Positions 16,613 to 25,988 of a stretch of 64,000 bases of DNA are shown here, piece by piece. The stretch spans positions 167,732-231,731 of the forward strand of contig CAINOE010000019.1 of NCBI GenBank assembly GCA_903851415.1, written 5' to 3'. The notes beneath the pieces were generated by a model. The model was not told the DNA's origin and did not search any database. It was given only the letters and a program-made list of their open reading frames with translations. Origin of the DNA: an uncultured Rhodopila sp. GTDB taxonomy: Bacteria > Pseudomonadota > Alphaproteobacteria > Acetobacterales > Acetobacteraceae. The first letter of the stretch is position 1. Each line of letters opens with the position of its first letter. The position numbers were made by a program, and so were the translations under genes.

Positions 16613-16815
16613 ACGGCCGCCGTCGCTGAACCTGCCGGGCATCACATGAAGGATGCCCATGACCCGGGGACGATCGAGGGGCAGGCCGGCCCAATGGGGT
16701 GTTTCGTTCGTGAGCCCGGGGATGCGAGGACGGATGAACGCCGTCGCCGCCCGTTCCCTCGGACGATGGCGAACCCCATCCGACGACAGATCGCGTGCCG
16801 GGTGCAAGGCCCGGG
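16612..16815 (-). pseudogene. Relic of folP 5-prime region and upstream sequence
   Basis: 16616-16814 aligns with 15511-15722. It retains HWAGLPLDR and RVMGIL of the FolP N-terminus, then breaks off at the codon for SDGGRHGG, and also retains about 100 bases upstream of the start. Differences include a premature shift and a net loss of about 13 bases. Together with the glmM fragment it is a folP-glmM copy with a large internal deletion. Confidence 0.85.
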
Positions 16816-17793
16816 CGGACCGACCGCGAACGCGGGATCGACACGGTGATTTGTTACTTAACCCCGCCGGTCAGGACGCGCGGCGGAGGCAAATCGGACC
16901 GATGCGCGCGATATGCGAAGCGACTGAAACGGGTTGAGCACCATGCCGGGAAAACTCGATAAGCCCATGAAATAGCATCAACCGGTGGACGCCGGCGGAA
17001 ACGGCGGGGGGCGTGCTGGCGGAGGCACGTGCCTTCCCTTTCGGCAGTGTCTGCCCAGGGACAGCCCATACACAGATTTTCAGCCACCCCGCCTAATTCT
17101 TGGTGTAGCGTCTCAGGATGAACAAAAGCCCCGGAACGGAATCGGCACGCGTTAACCATTCCTTAAGACTATCCGTGTATTCACGATACCTTGCCGCGAC
17201 TGGTGCCCCTACCCGGCGCGGAGCGTGGAGGCGCTGATGATGCACCTGGCAGACACGACCCTGCCGCCCTGCCGCCGCCGCCTCGGCGACATTCCGCGCG
17301 CTCGGCCGGACGCTGCCACTTGCTCACGTCAGCGCGACGCCCAATATCCTGTCGCGCGTCGTGCCCGCTTGGTTTTTCGCAGTTGCGATGCGAATTTTCT
17401 TGAGTTCATCCGCGCTGGCTTTCACTATTCGGTGATCGTGCGCGACGGTGCTTCCAGAGCGGCCGCTGGCGTCTGCCTTAGCGGCCCTGTTGCTCTCAAG
17501 ATTTCGCGGCGGCGGCTCCGTGTGCGGTTGCACAGGGAAATGATCGACGGCGCCTCAACCCGATCCCGCCAGTTCCGGTTGCGAACCGGCGACAGGAGGA
17601 CAGATGCTGAAGAGTCCAAAAATTGGCTTTCACCGATGACGATAAACGCCCGACCGCGAAGGTTCCCTGATGCGATTCGCTAAAAACATTCCCGCGACGC
17701 TACCCTCTTGCGCTACGATTGCACCCATCTTGCATGCAGCGATGCATGTGACGCCGGAACATCGTGGCATCACCCTTAACACAGGAGCGGCCG
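16816..17793. other. Gene-poor region upstream of prkA
   Basis: Nearly 1 kb with no convincing gene on either strand; the ORFs present lack family features and have poor start sites. It includes a short sequence with consensus ribosome binding site (AGGAGGA, 17594-17600) followed by an 11-codon ORF (17604-17639), and presumably the prkA promoter. No tRNA or recognised RNA was seen. Confidence 0.45.
17604..17639 (+). CDS. Possible 11-residue leader peptide
   Basis: ATG CTG through TGA encodes MLKSPKIGFHR. AGGAGGA lies 3 bases ahead of it, the best ribosome binding site in the region. It could be a leader ORF in the prkA transcript, 155 bases before prkA, or chance. Confidence 0.2.
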   Translation: MLKSPKIGFHR

Positions 17794-19740
17794 ATGCAGA
17801 CGGTCGATGACATTTTCACCGCCTACGCGCGAAGCTTCGAAAGCAGCCGCGAAGCCGAGATGTCGTTGTCGGAATACCTGGACGCCTGCCGCACGGACCC
17901 GATGGTCTACGCGACGGCGACCGAACGCCTCCTCGCCGCCATCGGCGAGCCCGATATGGTCGATACGTCGAAGGATGCCCGGCTCGGCCGCATCTTCATG
18001 AATCGCACCATCCGCGCGTACCCGGCCTTCAGCGAATTCTACGGCATGGAAGAGACGATCGAACGCATCGTCGGCTTCCTCCGCCACGCCGCCCAGGGCC
18101 TGGAAGAACGTAAGCAGATCATGTACTTGCTCGGCCCCGTCGGCGGCGGCAAGTCGTCGCTGGCGGAACGGTTGAAGGCGCTGATGGAGACCTATCCCAT
18201 CTATGTGCTCAAGGCCGGCGACAACCTCAGCCCGGTGTTTGAAAGCCCGCTCGGCCTGTTCGACCCGGAGCGCATGGGCGCAGTGCTGGAAGACCGCTAC
18301 GGCATTCCGCGGCGCCGGCTGACCGGGCTGATGAGCCCGTGGTGCATCAAGCGGCTCGACGAGTTCAACGGCGACATCTCCAAGTTCCGCGTGCAGAAGC
18401 TGATGCCCTCGCGCCTGCGTCAGATCGGCATCGCCAAGACGGAACCGGGCGATGAGAACAACCAGGACATCTCCTCGCTGGTGGGAAAGGTCGACATCCG
18501 CAAGCTGGAGTTGCATTCTCAGAATGATCCGGACGCCTACAGCTACTCCGGCGGACTGAACCGGGCCAATCAGGGCATGCTCGAATTCGTCGAGATGTTC
18601 AAAGCGCCGATCAAGATGCTGCATCCGCTGCTGACGGCGACACAGGAAGGCAATTATATCGGAACGGAGAATATCGGCGCCATTCCCTTCCAGGGGATCA
18701 TCATGGCCCACTCCAATGAGTCGGAGTGGCAATCCTTCAAGAACAACAAGAACAACGAAGCCTTCATAGACCGCATATATGTTATCAAGGTGCCGTACTG
18801 CCTGCGCGTCACCGAAGAGCAGAAAATCTATGAAAAGCTGGTCTCGCGGTCCGAACTCGGGCAGGCCCCCTGCGCGCCGGCGACTCTGGAGATGCTGGCG
18901 CGGTTCTCCGTGCTGACCCGGCTGAAGCGGCATGAAAATTCAACGCTGTATGCCAAGATGCGGGTCTACGATGGGGAAAGCCTGAAGGAAACCGATCCGC
19001 GCGCCCGCAGCCTTCAGGAGTACAAAGACACCGCGGGCGTCGAGGAGGGCATGGACGGGGCATCAACCCGTTTCGCCTTCAAGGTGCTGGCCGCGACGTT
19101 CAATCACGATACCACCGAGATCGCGGCTGACCCGGTACACCTGATGTACGTGCTGGAGCAATCGATCCGCCGCGACCAGATGCCGCAGGATACCGAGAAG
19201 CGCTATCTTGAATTCATCAAGGGCGAACTGGCACCTCGTTACGCGGAGTTCATCGGCAACGAGATCCAGAAGGCGTACCTCGAATCCTATCACGACTACG
19301 GCCAGAACCTGTTCGACCGCTATGTGTCCTACGCCGATGCCTGGATCGAGGATATCGACTTCAAGGACGCCGACACCGGCCAGTTGCTCAACCGCGAACT
19401 GCTCAACCAGGAGTTGACGAAGGTTGAGAAGCCCGCCGGGATCGCCAACCCCAAGGACTTCCGCAACGAGGTGGTGAAATTCTGCCTGCGTGCCCGCGCG
19501 AACAACAACGGAAAAAATCCGTCATGGACCAGCTATGAGAAGATCCGCGACGTGATCGAACGGCGTATGTTCAGCCAGGTCGAGGAATTGCTGCCGGTGA
19601 TCAGCTTCGGCTCGAAGAAGGACAGTGATACCGAAAAGAAACACACGGAGTTCGTCGATCGCATGACCGCCCGCGGATACACGGAACGGCAGGTCAGACG
19701 GCTCGTGGAGTGGTATATGCGCGTGAAGCAGGCAGGCTGA
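17794..19740 (+). CDS. prkA: PrkA-family serine protein kinase (YeaG)
   Basis: 648 residues. An AAA+ domain with Walker A GPVGGGKS (114-121) and a C-terminal kinase-related domain are typical of PrkA/YeaG. RIYVIKVPYCLRVTEEQKIYEKL and SLQEYKDTAGVEEGMDG are family signatures. In E. coli YeaG acts with YeaH in nitrogen starvation and stationary-phase stress. The ATG at 17794 follows AGGAG by 6 bases; an upstream GTG (17764) lacks one. It is first of a three-gene unit with yeaH and ycgB. Confidence 0.93.
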   Translation: MQTVDDIFTAYARSFESSREAEMSLSEYLDACRTDPMVYATATERLLAAIGEPDMVDTSKDARLGRIFMNRTIRAYPAFSEFYGMEETIERIVGFLRHAAQGLEERKQIMYLLGPVGGGKSSLAERLKALMETYPIYVLKAGDNLSPVFESPLGLFDPERMGAVLEDRYGIPRRRLTGLMSPWCIKRLDEFNGDISKFRVQKLMPSRLRQIGIAKTEPGDENNQDISSLVGKVDIRKLELHSQNDPDAYSYSGGLNRANQGMLEFVEMFKAPIKMLHPLLTATQEGNYIGTENIGAIPFQGIIMAHSNESEWQSFKNNKNNEAFIDRIYVIKVPYCLRVTEEQKIYEKLVSRSELGQAPCAPATLEMLARFSVLTRLKRHENSTLYAKMRVYDGESLKETDPRARSLQEYKDTAGVEEGMDGASTRFAFKVLAATFNHDTTEIAADPVHLMYVLEQSIRRDQMPQDTEKRYLEFIKGELAPRYAEFIGNEIQKAYLESYHDYGQNLFDRYVSYADAWIEDIDFKDADTGQLLNRELLNQELTKVEKPAGIANPKDFRNEVVKFCLRARANNNGKNPSWTSYEKIRDVIERRMFSQVEELLPVISFGSKKDSDTEKKHTEFVDRMTARGYTERQVRRLVEWYMRVKQAG

Positions 19741-19777
19741 ATGCCCGCCGAACCTGGAAAGGTTGCACAGGCACGTT

Positions 19778-21085
19778 ATGCACATCGTTGACCGCCGCCT
19801 GAACCCGAGTGGGAAAAATCTCGCAAACCGGCAACGCTTCATGCGGCGTGCCAAATCGCAGATCCGCAAGGCCGTGCATGAAAGCGCGGGAAGCCGCAGC
19901 ATCAAGGACGCCGACGAGGGCGGCGAAGTGGTGCTGCCCGCGCAGGGCGTGCATGAACCGTCGTTCCGCCGCAGCAGCAGCGGCGGAATCCGGGATCACC
20001 TGTTGCCGGGCAACAAGGAATACATCGCGGGCGACACGATTGCCCGCCCTCCCAGCGGGGGGGGCGGCAGCGGCTCGGAGGGCAGCCCGGACGGCGAGGG
20101 CGAAGATGATTTCCGCTTCGCCCTGTCGCGGGAGGAGTTTGTCGATCTCTTCCTGGAAGACCTGGAACTGCCCGACCTCGCAAAGCGGCGCGTCGTCAAT
20201 GCCGAGGCCGTCGTATTCCATCGCGCCGGCTATTCCGTCAGCGGTTCGCCGGCCAACCTGGCGCTCAACCGGACGGTACGGAACAGCCTGTCGCGGCGAA
20301 TCGCACTTCGCCGCCCGAAGGCCGAGGAACTGGAAGCGCTGAAGGAGGAAATCGAGGCGCTAAGCGACGGTTCGGATGAACCCCGGCGGATTGCGCTGGA
20401 GGAGGAATTGCTGCGCAAGCAACGCCGCACCGGCCTGATCCCGTATATCGATCCGCTGGACGTGCGTTACAAGCGGTTTGAAGCCATACCGAAGCCGGTC
20501 GCCCAGGCGGTGATGTTCTGCCTGATGGACGTGTCCGGCTCGATGACCGAGCACATGAAGGACCTGGCCAAGCGTTTCTACGTGCTGCTGTATATCTTCC
20601 TGAAGCGCCGCTACAAGAACGTGGATGTGGTGTTCATCCGCCACACCCATCAGGCGTCCGAAGTCGATGAGGACACTTTCTTCAACAGCCCGGAAACCGG
20701 CGGCACCGTCGTCTCGACCGCGCTGGAGGAGATGCAGCGCGTGATTGTCGAGCGCTACAGCCCGGATAACTGGAACATCTACGCGGCACAGGCGTCGGAC
20801 GGTGACAACACCGCCAGCGACAATGACAAGACCGCCGCCCTGCTGACCAAGGTGCTGCTGCCGGCCTGCCAGTACTACGCCTACCTGGAAGTCGGCCGCG
20901 ACTCCGAGCATTTCCCGCCGGGCTTCATCCGCCGGGATAGCGACCTCTGGCAGACCTACTCGACCATCATCCGCAACGGCGCACCCATGGCGATGCGCAA
21001 GGTCGGCCACCGGCGGGACATCTACCCGGTTTTCCGGGAACTATTCGCCAAGAAGAACCAAGGCGCGGAGGCACACGCCGAATGA
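19778..21085 (+). CDS. yeaH: YeaH/DUF444 family VWA-domain protein
   Basis: 435 residues. MHIVDRRLNPSGKNLANRQRF is the family start. A Gly/Ser/Glu-rich linker (about 93-112) precedes a von Willebrand A domain with the metal site DVSGS (251-255) and later YYAYLEVGR. It is the usual partner of PrkA. The ATG at 19778 is preferred over the TTG at 19763 by homology. Its stop overlaps the ycgB start by 4 bases. Confidence 0.92.
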   Translation: MHIVDRRLNPSGKNLANRQRFMRRAKSQIRKAVHESAGSRSIKDADEGGEVVLPAQGVHEPSFRRSSSGGIRDHLLPGNKEYIAGDTIARPPSGGGGSGSEGSPDGEGEDDFRFALSREEFVDLFLEDLELPDLAKRRVVNAEAVVFHRAGYSVSGSPANLALNRTVRNSLSRRIALRRPKAEELEALKEEIEALSDGSDEPRRIALEEELLRKQRRTGLIPYIDPLDVRYKRFEAIPKPVAQAVMFCLMDVSGSMTEHMKDLAKRFYVLLYIFLKRRYKNVDVVFIRHTHQASEVDEDTFFNSPETGGTVVSTALEEMQRVIVERYSPDNWNIYAAQASDGDNTASDNDKTAALLTKVLLPACQYYAYLEVGRDSEHFPPGFIRRDSDLWQTYSTIIRNGAPMAMRKVGHRRDIYPVFRELFAKKNQGAEAHAE

Positions 21086-22650
21086 GCAACACTCTTATCC
21101 GGGCAGAACGCCCGCTCTTCGAAGGAGCCGACTGGGAATTCAGCACCATCCAGCGCTGCCACGATGAGATTTCGAAGATCGGCCTCGGCGAGATGGGCCT
21201 GGATATCTACACCAACCAGATCGAGGTCATCGGCACCGAGCAGATGCTCGATGCCTACTCCTCCATCGGCATGCCGCTGTTTTACAAGCACTGGTCGTTT
21301 GGCAAGCATTTCGCCCGCAACGAAGCCATGTATCAGGCCGGGATGCAGGGTCTGGCCTATGAGATCGTCATCAATTCGAACCCGTGCATCAGCTACATCA
21401 TGGAGGAAAACACCGCCACGATGCAGACGCTGGTGATCGCTCACGCGGCGTTCGGGCATAACCACTTCTTCAAGAACAATTATCTGTTCCAGCAGTGGAC
21501 CGATGCCAATGGCATCCTGGACTACCTGGAATTTGCCCGCGACTACATCATGTCGTGCGAGGAACGCTACGGCGAAACAGCCGTGGAACGCCTGCTCGAC
21601 GCCGCCCATGCGCTCATGAGCCACGCCGTGCACAAATATCCGCGCAAGCGGACCGCGGACCTTCGGTCGGAGGAAAAGCGCGAGCGGGAGCGCCGCGAAC
21701 ACGATGAAAAGGTGTTCAACGACCTGTGGCGCACGGTTCCCGGCAAGGACGCGACAAAGAACAACCCGACGGCCGAGGAACAGCGCAAGGCCCTGCTGCA
21801 ACTGCCGCAGGAAAACATCCTGTACTTCATGGAAAAAACCGCCCCCAGGCTGGCGCCCTGGCAGCGGGAAGTGCTCCGGATCGTGCGCATCATCGCGCAA
21901 TATTTCTATCCCCAGTCGCAGACCAAGGTGATGAACGAAGGCTGCGCCACCTACACGCACTACGAGATCATGAACCGGCTGCACGCGAAGGGCCTGCTCA
22001 CTGACGGCGCGATGGTGGAGTTCCTCAGTTCCCACACCAACGTGGTGTTTCAGCCGGAGTTCGACGATCGGCGCTATTCGGGGATCAACCCTTACGCGCT
22101 CGGCTTTGCCATGATGCAGGACATCGAACGCATCTGCAAAACGCCGACGGATGAAGACAGGCAGTGGTTCCCGCACATAGCCGGGTGCAACGACCACATG
22201 AACGTCCTGCGCGATGTCTGGGCGAACTACCGCGACGAGAGCTTCATCCTGCAATATCTCAGCCCGAAGCTGGTGCGGCAGTTCGGCCTGTTCCACGTGA
22301 TGGACGACTCGAACGAGCCAAACCTGCGGGTGGAGGCGATCCACGACGAACGCGGCTATCGCAAGATCAAGCAGGCGCTGGCGAGGCAATACGATATCTC
22401 CTGGACTTCGGCCGACATCCAGGTTGTGGACGTGAACCTGGCCGGCGACCGCCGCCTGATCCTGCATCACCGCGCGCTCAACCGCGTGCTGCTGGAGGAA
22501 AAAGACGCCCGCATGGTGCTGCAGCACCTGGCTGACCTGTGGGGCTACGACGTGCTGATGAAGGAAATCGACCCGGGGACGGACGCCGTGCTGAAGGAGC
22601 ACGCCGCCTCGCCGCGCCCCGGCATCGTCAAGGTTGAGCCGCCGGCTTGA
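21082..22650 (+). CDS. SpoVR family protein (YcgB)
   Basis: 522 residues. LDIYTNQIEVIGTEQMLDAYSSIGMP, FGKHFARNE and YEIVINSNPCISYIMEENT are SpoVR landmarks, as is FGHNHFFKNNYLF. SpoVR was named for Bacillus spore cortex, but in Gram-negatives it travels with prkA-yeaH and its biochemical role is unknown. ATG overlaps the yeaH stop (ATGA), showing translational coupling. A hairpin-rich segment and a terminator follow. Confidence 0.93.
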   Translation: MSNTLIRAERPLFEGADWEFSTIQRCHDEISKIGLGEMGLDIYTNQIEVIGTEQMLDAYSSIGMPLFYKHWSFGKHFARNEAMYQAGMQGLAYEIVINSNPCISYIMEENTATMQTLVIAHAAFGHNHFFKNNYLFQQWTDANGILDYLEFARDYIMSCEERYGETAVERLLDAAHALMSHAVHKYPRKRTADLRSEEKRERERREHDEKVFNDLWRTVPGKDATKNNPTAEEQRKALLQLPQENILYFMEKTAPRLAPWQREVLRIVRIIAQYFYPQSQTKVMNEGCATYTHYEIMNRLHAKGLLTDGAMVEFLSSHTNVVFQPEFDDRRYSGINPYALGFAMMQDIERICKTPTDEDRQWFPHIAGCNDHMNVLRDVWANYRDESFILQYLSPKLVRQFGLFHVMDDSNEPNLRVEAIHDERGYRKIKQALARQYDISWTSADIQVVDVNLAGDRRLILHHRALNRVLLEEKDARMVLQHLADLWGYDVLMKEIDPGTDAVLKEHAASPRPGIVKVEPPA

Positions 22651-22658
22651 GGAAGGTC

Positions 22659-22830
22659 GGGGCGCTGCCCCGAACCCCGCCAAGGGCCGGCGGCCCTTGG
22701 AACCCCAGACTCAAGGCCGGTTGGAAGAAGGGGGCGACTGTGTCGCCCCCTCCTTTTAATCGGTCTTAAATTAATGGAATCAAAGGGGCCACTGCCCCTT
22801 TGCGGGTCCAGGGCAGCGCCCTGGCCTTTC
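22659..22830. repeat. Cluster of GC-rich intergenic hairpins
   Basis: Successive perfect or near-perfect hairpins: GGGGC-GCT-GCCCC (22659-22671), CCAAGGGCC-GGC-GGCCCTTGG (22680-22700), the terminator stem at 22730-22750, and paired CAGGGC/GCCCTGG blocks (about 22808-22826). The arrangement resembles palindromic intergenic repeats common in Acetobacteraceae genomes. It fills the whole gap between converging ycgB and the M16 gene. Confidence 0.6.
22730..22757 (+). terminator. Terminator after prkA-yeaH-ycgB
   Basis: GGGGGCGAC (22730-22738), loop TGT, GTCGCCCCC (22742-22750), then TCCTTTTAA. A perfect 9-base stem with a short T-run. Confidence 0.7.
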
Positions 22831-25503
22831 TTACGGTCCGCGCACAACCTCTGCCAGATCCCCCGGGCGCAGCCAGGTCGCGAACGCGTGCTGGATGTCT
22901 GCGGCAGTGATGTTGCGATAATGCGCCGCCAGGGTTTGCTCGTCGTCGAACGGCAGGCCCAGGTCCGACAGGCGCAGATACTGGCCGGCGATGCTACCGA
23001 TGCTGTCGCGCTGCATCGGAATCCGGCGCAATTGCTCGGCTTTGGCGCGGTTCAGTTCGCCCTCGCTGACCGGCGTTGTCTGCATGTCCCTGATATCCCG
23101 CACAACCAACTGCCGGGCCTTTTCGACGTTCTCTCCGTCGGCGCCGAACGACACCCCGTAATCGCCCCGGGTGCGCGACCAATCCATCTCGCTGCTTACG
23201 GAATAGACATACCCGGACCTGATCCGCAGATCCCGGTACAGCCGCGACGAAAAGCCCCCGCCCAGGATGACGTTCCCCAGCATCAGGGGATAGCGGTCCG
23301 GGCTTGCGACCGGCAGTTGCACCGTTTCCGCCAGGTAGACGCTGTCCTGCAGAGTGCTGCTATCCGGCACCCGCGCCTGCGACGGCTTGTTCGGACCAAC
23401 GGGCGGAAGTTCGATCGCCGGAGTCGGGCCTTCGCCATGCCAGCCCCCGAACGTCTCCGCGACAACGCGCCGCGCCTGCTCCGGCGTCACGTCGCCGAGC
23501 ACGATGATAGTGGTCAGGTCGGGGCGAAACGTGGCGTCGTAATAGGCTTTGATATCAGTCGGCTGCAGCGCCAGCACCGATTCCGGGGTCGGTTCGCGCA
23601 ATGTGGGATCGCCCTCCGGCAAGATGGCCCGCTTCACCGCCTGCTGGAACAGGTATGTCGGCGACCGCAACAACCCGGCGACGCTGCGGGCGAACTGCGA
23701 GCGGACGACCTCGAAAGCCGGGTCAGGAAATGCCGGATGCAACTGGTTCTCCGCCAGCAGCTTCATCCCCGCCTCGAAATCCGGAGTCAGTACTTGCAGC
23801 GAGAAGTTCGGGCCGGTGCGGACCCGGGCCGCGATGTCGTCCACCGCCTCGCGAAAGGCCAGACGATCGCGGGTTGCGGTGCCGTAGTCGAAGAGGCCGC
23901 TGGTGACCGAGGCGACGCCTTCCTTCCCGGGCGGCTCCTGGGTCGCCGGGACCTCGCGGACGCGTCCGTAGACCGAAACGGTGTGGCTGACGTGTTCCGG
24001 CTGGACGATCAGACGCAGCCCGTTCGGCAGCACACTGATATCGGGCGGCGTGCCAAGGTCAGGCGGATGCAAGGACGCCAGCGCGGCGGATGCCCAGTCC
24101 GGCAGTGTGACCGGATGATCCGGCGCGCCGGCAAACGATTCCGCGCCGCCGAACCCTGATCCGGCTACCGGACGTCCGGACTCCCGCGGTGTGAGGATGG
24201 CCGTAACGGCGTGATCGGGCGCCAGCAGGACGCGGGCCAGACGGTTGACGTCCTCCACCGTGACGGCGCCGTAGGCGCGCGCCAAATCCTCGGGCGACTC
24301 CGCGTTCTGGAAGGCCAGCGCCCGGGACCAGTTCCCGACCAGACCCTGGATGCTGTTTGCGGCGAAGGCGAGTTCCGCGATTTCCTGCCGCTTGGCCGCG
24401 GCAACCAGTTCCGGCACGACTCCGTTCTGCGCGGCCTCGGCAATGACCCGGCGGACATCGGCCAGCACAGGGGCGGGATCTTCAGCCGACGGGTAGGCCG
24501 CATAGGCCATGCCGAAGCCGACATCGGGTTTCGCCTGGTAGTTGAACTGCGCCATCAGCGCCTTGCCGGCCGGAACCAGGCCGTACAACGCGCCGCGCTC
24601 GCTGCTCAGCACGTCGGACAGGATATCGGCGGCGGCGAAATCGGCCTGCTTCAGGCCTGGCATGCGGTAGGCGATGGTGACCAGGCCGACGGGGAAATTG
24701 GTGTCCAATGTCAAGGTCTTCGGTTCCACCGGCTGCACGGCGAAGGCAGCATGCGCCGGCACCGGGCGGCTTGGAACATCGCCGAACGCAGCCTCCGCCT
24801 GCGCCAGCGCCTCATCCGGCCGGACATCCCCGGCGATGACCAGGATGGCGTTGTTCGGCGCGTACCAGGTTTCATAGAAGCGCCGGATCAGTGCCGCATC
24901 GGTCTGTTCGAACGACGGGCGGGTGCCGAGGGCATCGTGCTGATACGGCGTCCCCTGAAACAGGATTGCCTGTGCCTTTGTCAGGTAGTTGTAAATCGGG
25001 CTCGACAGGTCGCGCGACACCTCCTGGTCGATGGCGCCGCGTTCCTGTTCCCAATCCGCCTGGCTCAAGGTCAGGCCGTGCATGCGCAGCGCCTCGATCC
25101 GCAGCGCGACGCTCAGGTCATCAGCCGGTACAGTATAAGTGTACTGCGTGACGGTTTCGGTGGTGTCGGCGTTATAGACGCCGCCCAGCAGCGCGCCGAT
25201 TTCGGCGAGCTGGTCGCGGTCGAGGCCTTCGCTGCCGCGGAACATCATATGCTCCAACGCGTGCGCGGTGCCGGGAAACCCCTCCGGCGCGTCGTTCGAC
25301 CCCGCGAGGTAGTTCATCTCGGTGGTGACCACGGGGGCCAGCCGATCCGGAATGACAACGACGCGCAAACCGTTCGGCAGGGTGGCGCGCAGCACGCCTC
25401 CCGGCACGCTGCCGGATAGCCCGGCCGGTTCGGCTGCACCACTTGAGACGGAAGCCGCGGACAGCACGAAGGCTGCCGCCCAGATACGCAAACGATGTTT
25501 CAC
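22831..25503 (-). CDS. M16 family zinc metallopeptidase (two-domain, secreted)
   Basis: 890 residues. GTG at 25503 is chosen because GGAG lies 6 bases upstream and it opens a signal peptide (KHRLRIWAAAFVLSAASVSSGAA). The inverted zinc motif HALEH (His81, Glu84, His85) with Glu161 forms the active site. The second half repeats the M16 fold without the zinc motif (about 460-890), as in fused PqqL/pitrilysin-type enzymes. Likely periplasmic, degrading peptides; substrate unknown. It converges on ycgB. Confidence 0.92.
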   Translation of the reverse strand: MKHRLRIWAAAFVLSAASVSSGAAEPAGLSGSVPGGVLRATLPNGLRVVVIPDRLAPVVTTEMNYLAGSNDAPEGFPGTAHALEHMMFRGSEGLDRDQLAEIGALLGGVYNADTTETVTQYTYTVPADDLSVALRIEALRMHGLTLSQADWEQERGAIDQEVSRDLSSPIYNYLTKAQAILFQGTPYQHDALGTRPSFEQTDAALIRRFYETWYAPNNAILVIAGDVRPDEALAQAEAAFGDVPSRPVPAHAAFAVQPVEPKTLTLDTNFPVGLVTIAYRMPGLKQADFAAADILSDVLSSERGALYGLVPAGKALMAQFNYQAKPDVGFGMAYAAYPSAEDPAPVLADVRRVIAEAAQNGVVPELVAAAKRQEIAELAFAANSIQGLVGNWSRALAFQNAESPEDLARAYGAVTVEDVNRLARVLLAPDHAVTAILTPRESGRPVAGSGFGGAESFAGAPDHPVTLPDWASAALASLHPPDLGTPPDISVLPNGLRLIVQPEHVSHTVSVYGRVREVPATQEPPGKEGVASVTSGLFDYGTATRDRLAFREAVDDIAARVRTGPNFSLQVLTPDFEAGMKLLAENQLHPAFPDPAFEVVRSQFARSVAGLLRSPTYLFQQAVKRAILPEGDPTLREPTPESVLALQPTDIKAYYDATFRPDLTTIIVLGDVTPEQARRVVAETFGGWHGEGPTPAIELPPVGPNKPSQARVPDSSTLQDSVYLAETVQLPVASPDRYPLMLGNVILGGGFSSRLYRDLRIRSGYVYSVSSEMDWSRTRGDYGVSFGADGENVEKARQLVVRDIRDMQTTPVSEGELNRAKAEQLRRIPMQRDSIGSIAGQYLRLSDLGLPFDDEQTLAAHYRNITAADIQHAFATWLRPGDLAEVVRGP

Positions 25504-25589
25504 TGACCGCTCCGCTTCAACCCCGGCGCCCACAGTATGTCGATGCAACTCAACCGGTCCAGCGCGGCGTGGCGCGCGCGGACCCCGGA

Positions 25590-25988
25590 TCACACAATGG
25601 CAGGCACCCGGCGCCGCTCGGCGAACAGCTTCACGGCTTGTTCGATCGCATGAGGACCGAAGGGTTTCGGCAACGCGGGCACCCCGGCGTAGCCAGGGTC
25701 GATGCCATAGACCGTGTTGCCGGTGACAAACACGAACGGCACGCCGCGCGCCTTCAGCGCATCGGCGACGGGATACACCAGCTCGCCCCGGAGGTTGATG
25801 TCGAGGAAGGCGCCGTCAAGCGTCAGTTCGTTCCTTTGGATGACGGCCAGCGACTGCGCGACCGACCCCGCCGAACCGGCCACCGTGCAACCGAGATCGG
25901 CCAGCATGTCCTCCAGAAGCATCACGATCATCGTCTCGTCATCCACGACGAGGATGGAAAGACGGTCGCCTGCACTGGCTGCATTCAT
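25590..25988 (-). CDS. Single-domain response regulator
   Basis: 132 residues, a stand-alone receiver domain: acidic pair Asp16-Asp17 (VVDDE), phosphorylation site Asp63 (FLDINL), Thr89 (FVTGN) and Lys108 (PKPF). There is no output domain, so it would pass or sink phosphate, as in general-stress or chemotaxis relays. Its ATG overlaps the stop of the HWE kinase gene by 4 bases, marking the kinase as cognate partner. Confidence 0.92.
   Translation of the reverse strand: MNAASAGDRLSILVVDDETMIVMLLEDMLADLGCTVAGSAGSVAQSLAVIQRNELTLDGAFLDINLRGELVYPVADALKARGVPFVFVTGNTVYGIDPGYAGVPALPKPFGPHAIEQAVKLFAERRRVPAIV

Noticed and set aside
16470..16815. Relic segment as part of an insertion sequence
   Set aside because: No transposase, no terminal inverted repeats or target duplication seen; alignment to folP and glmM explains all of it.
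17133..17154. GGAAC...CGTT as an EcfG promoter for prkA
   Set aside because: Spacing is only 12 bases instead of 16-17.
16854..17159. Minus-strand frame of 101 codons
   Set aside because: No ribosome site, no recognisable motif, composition like a random GC-rich frame.
17225..17683. Plus-strand frame of 152 codons before prkA
   Set aside because: Arg-rich with no domain pattern; runs through the AGGAGGA site that better serves a separate short ORF.
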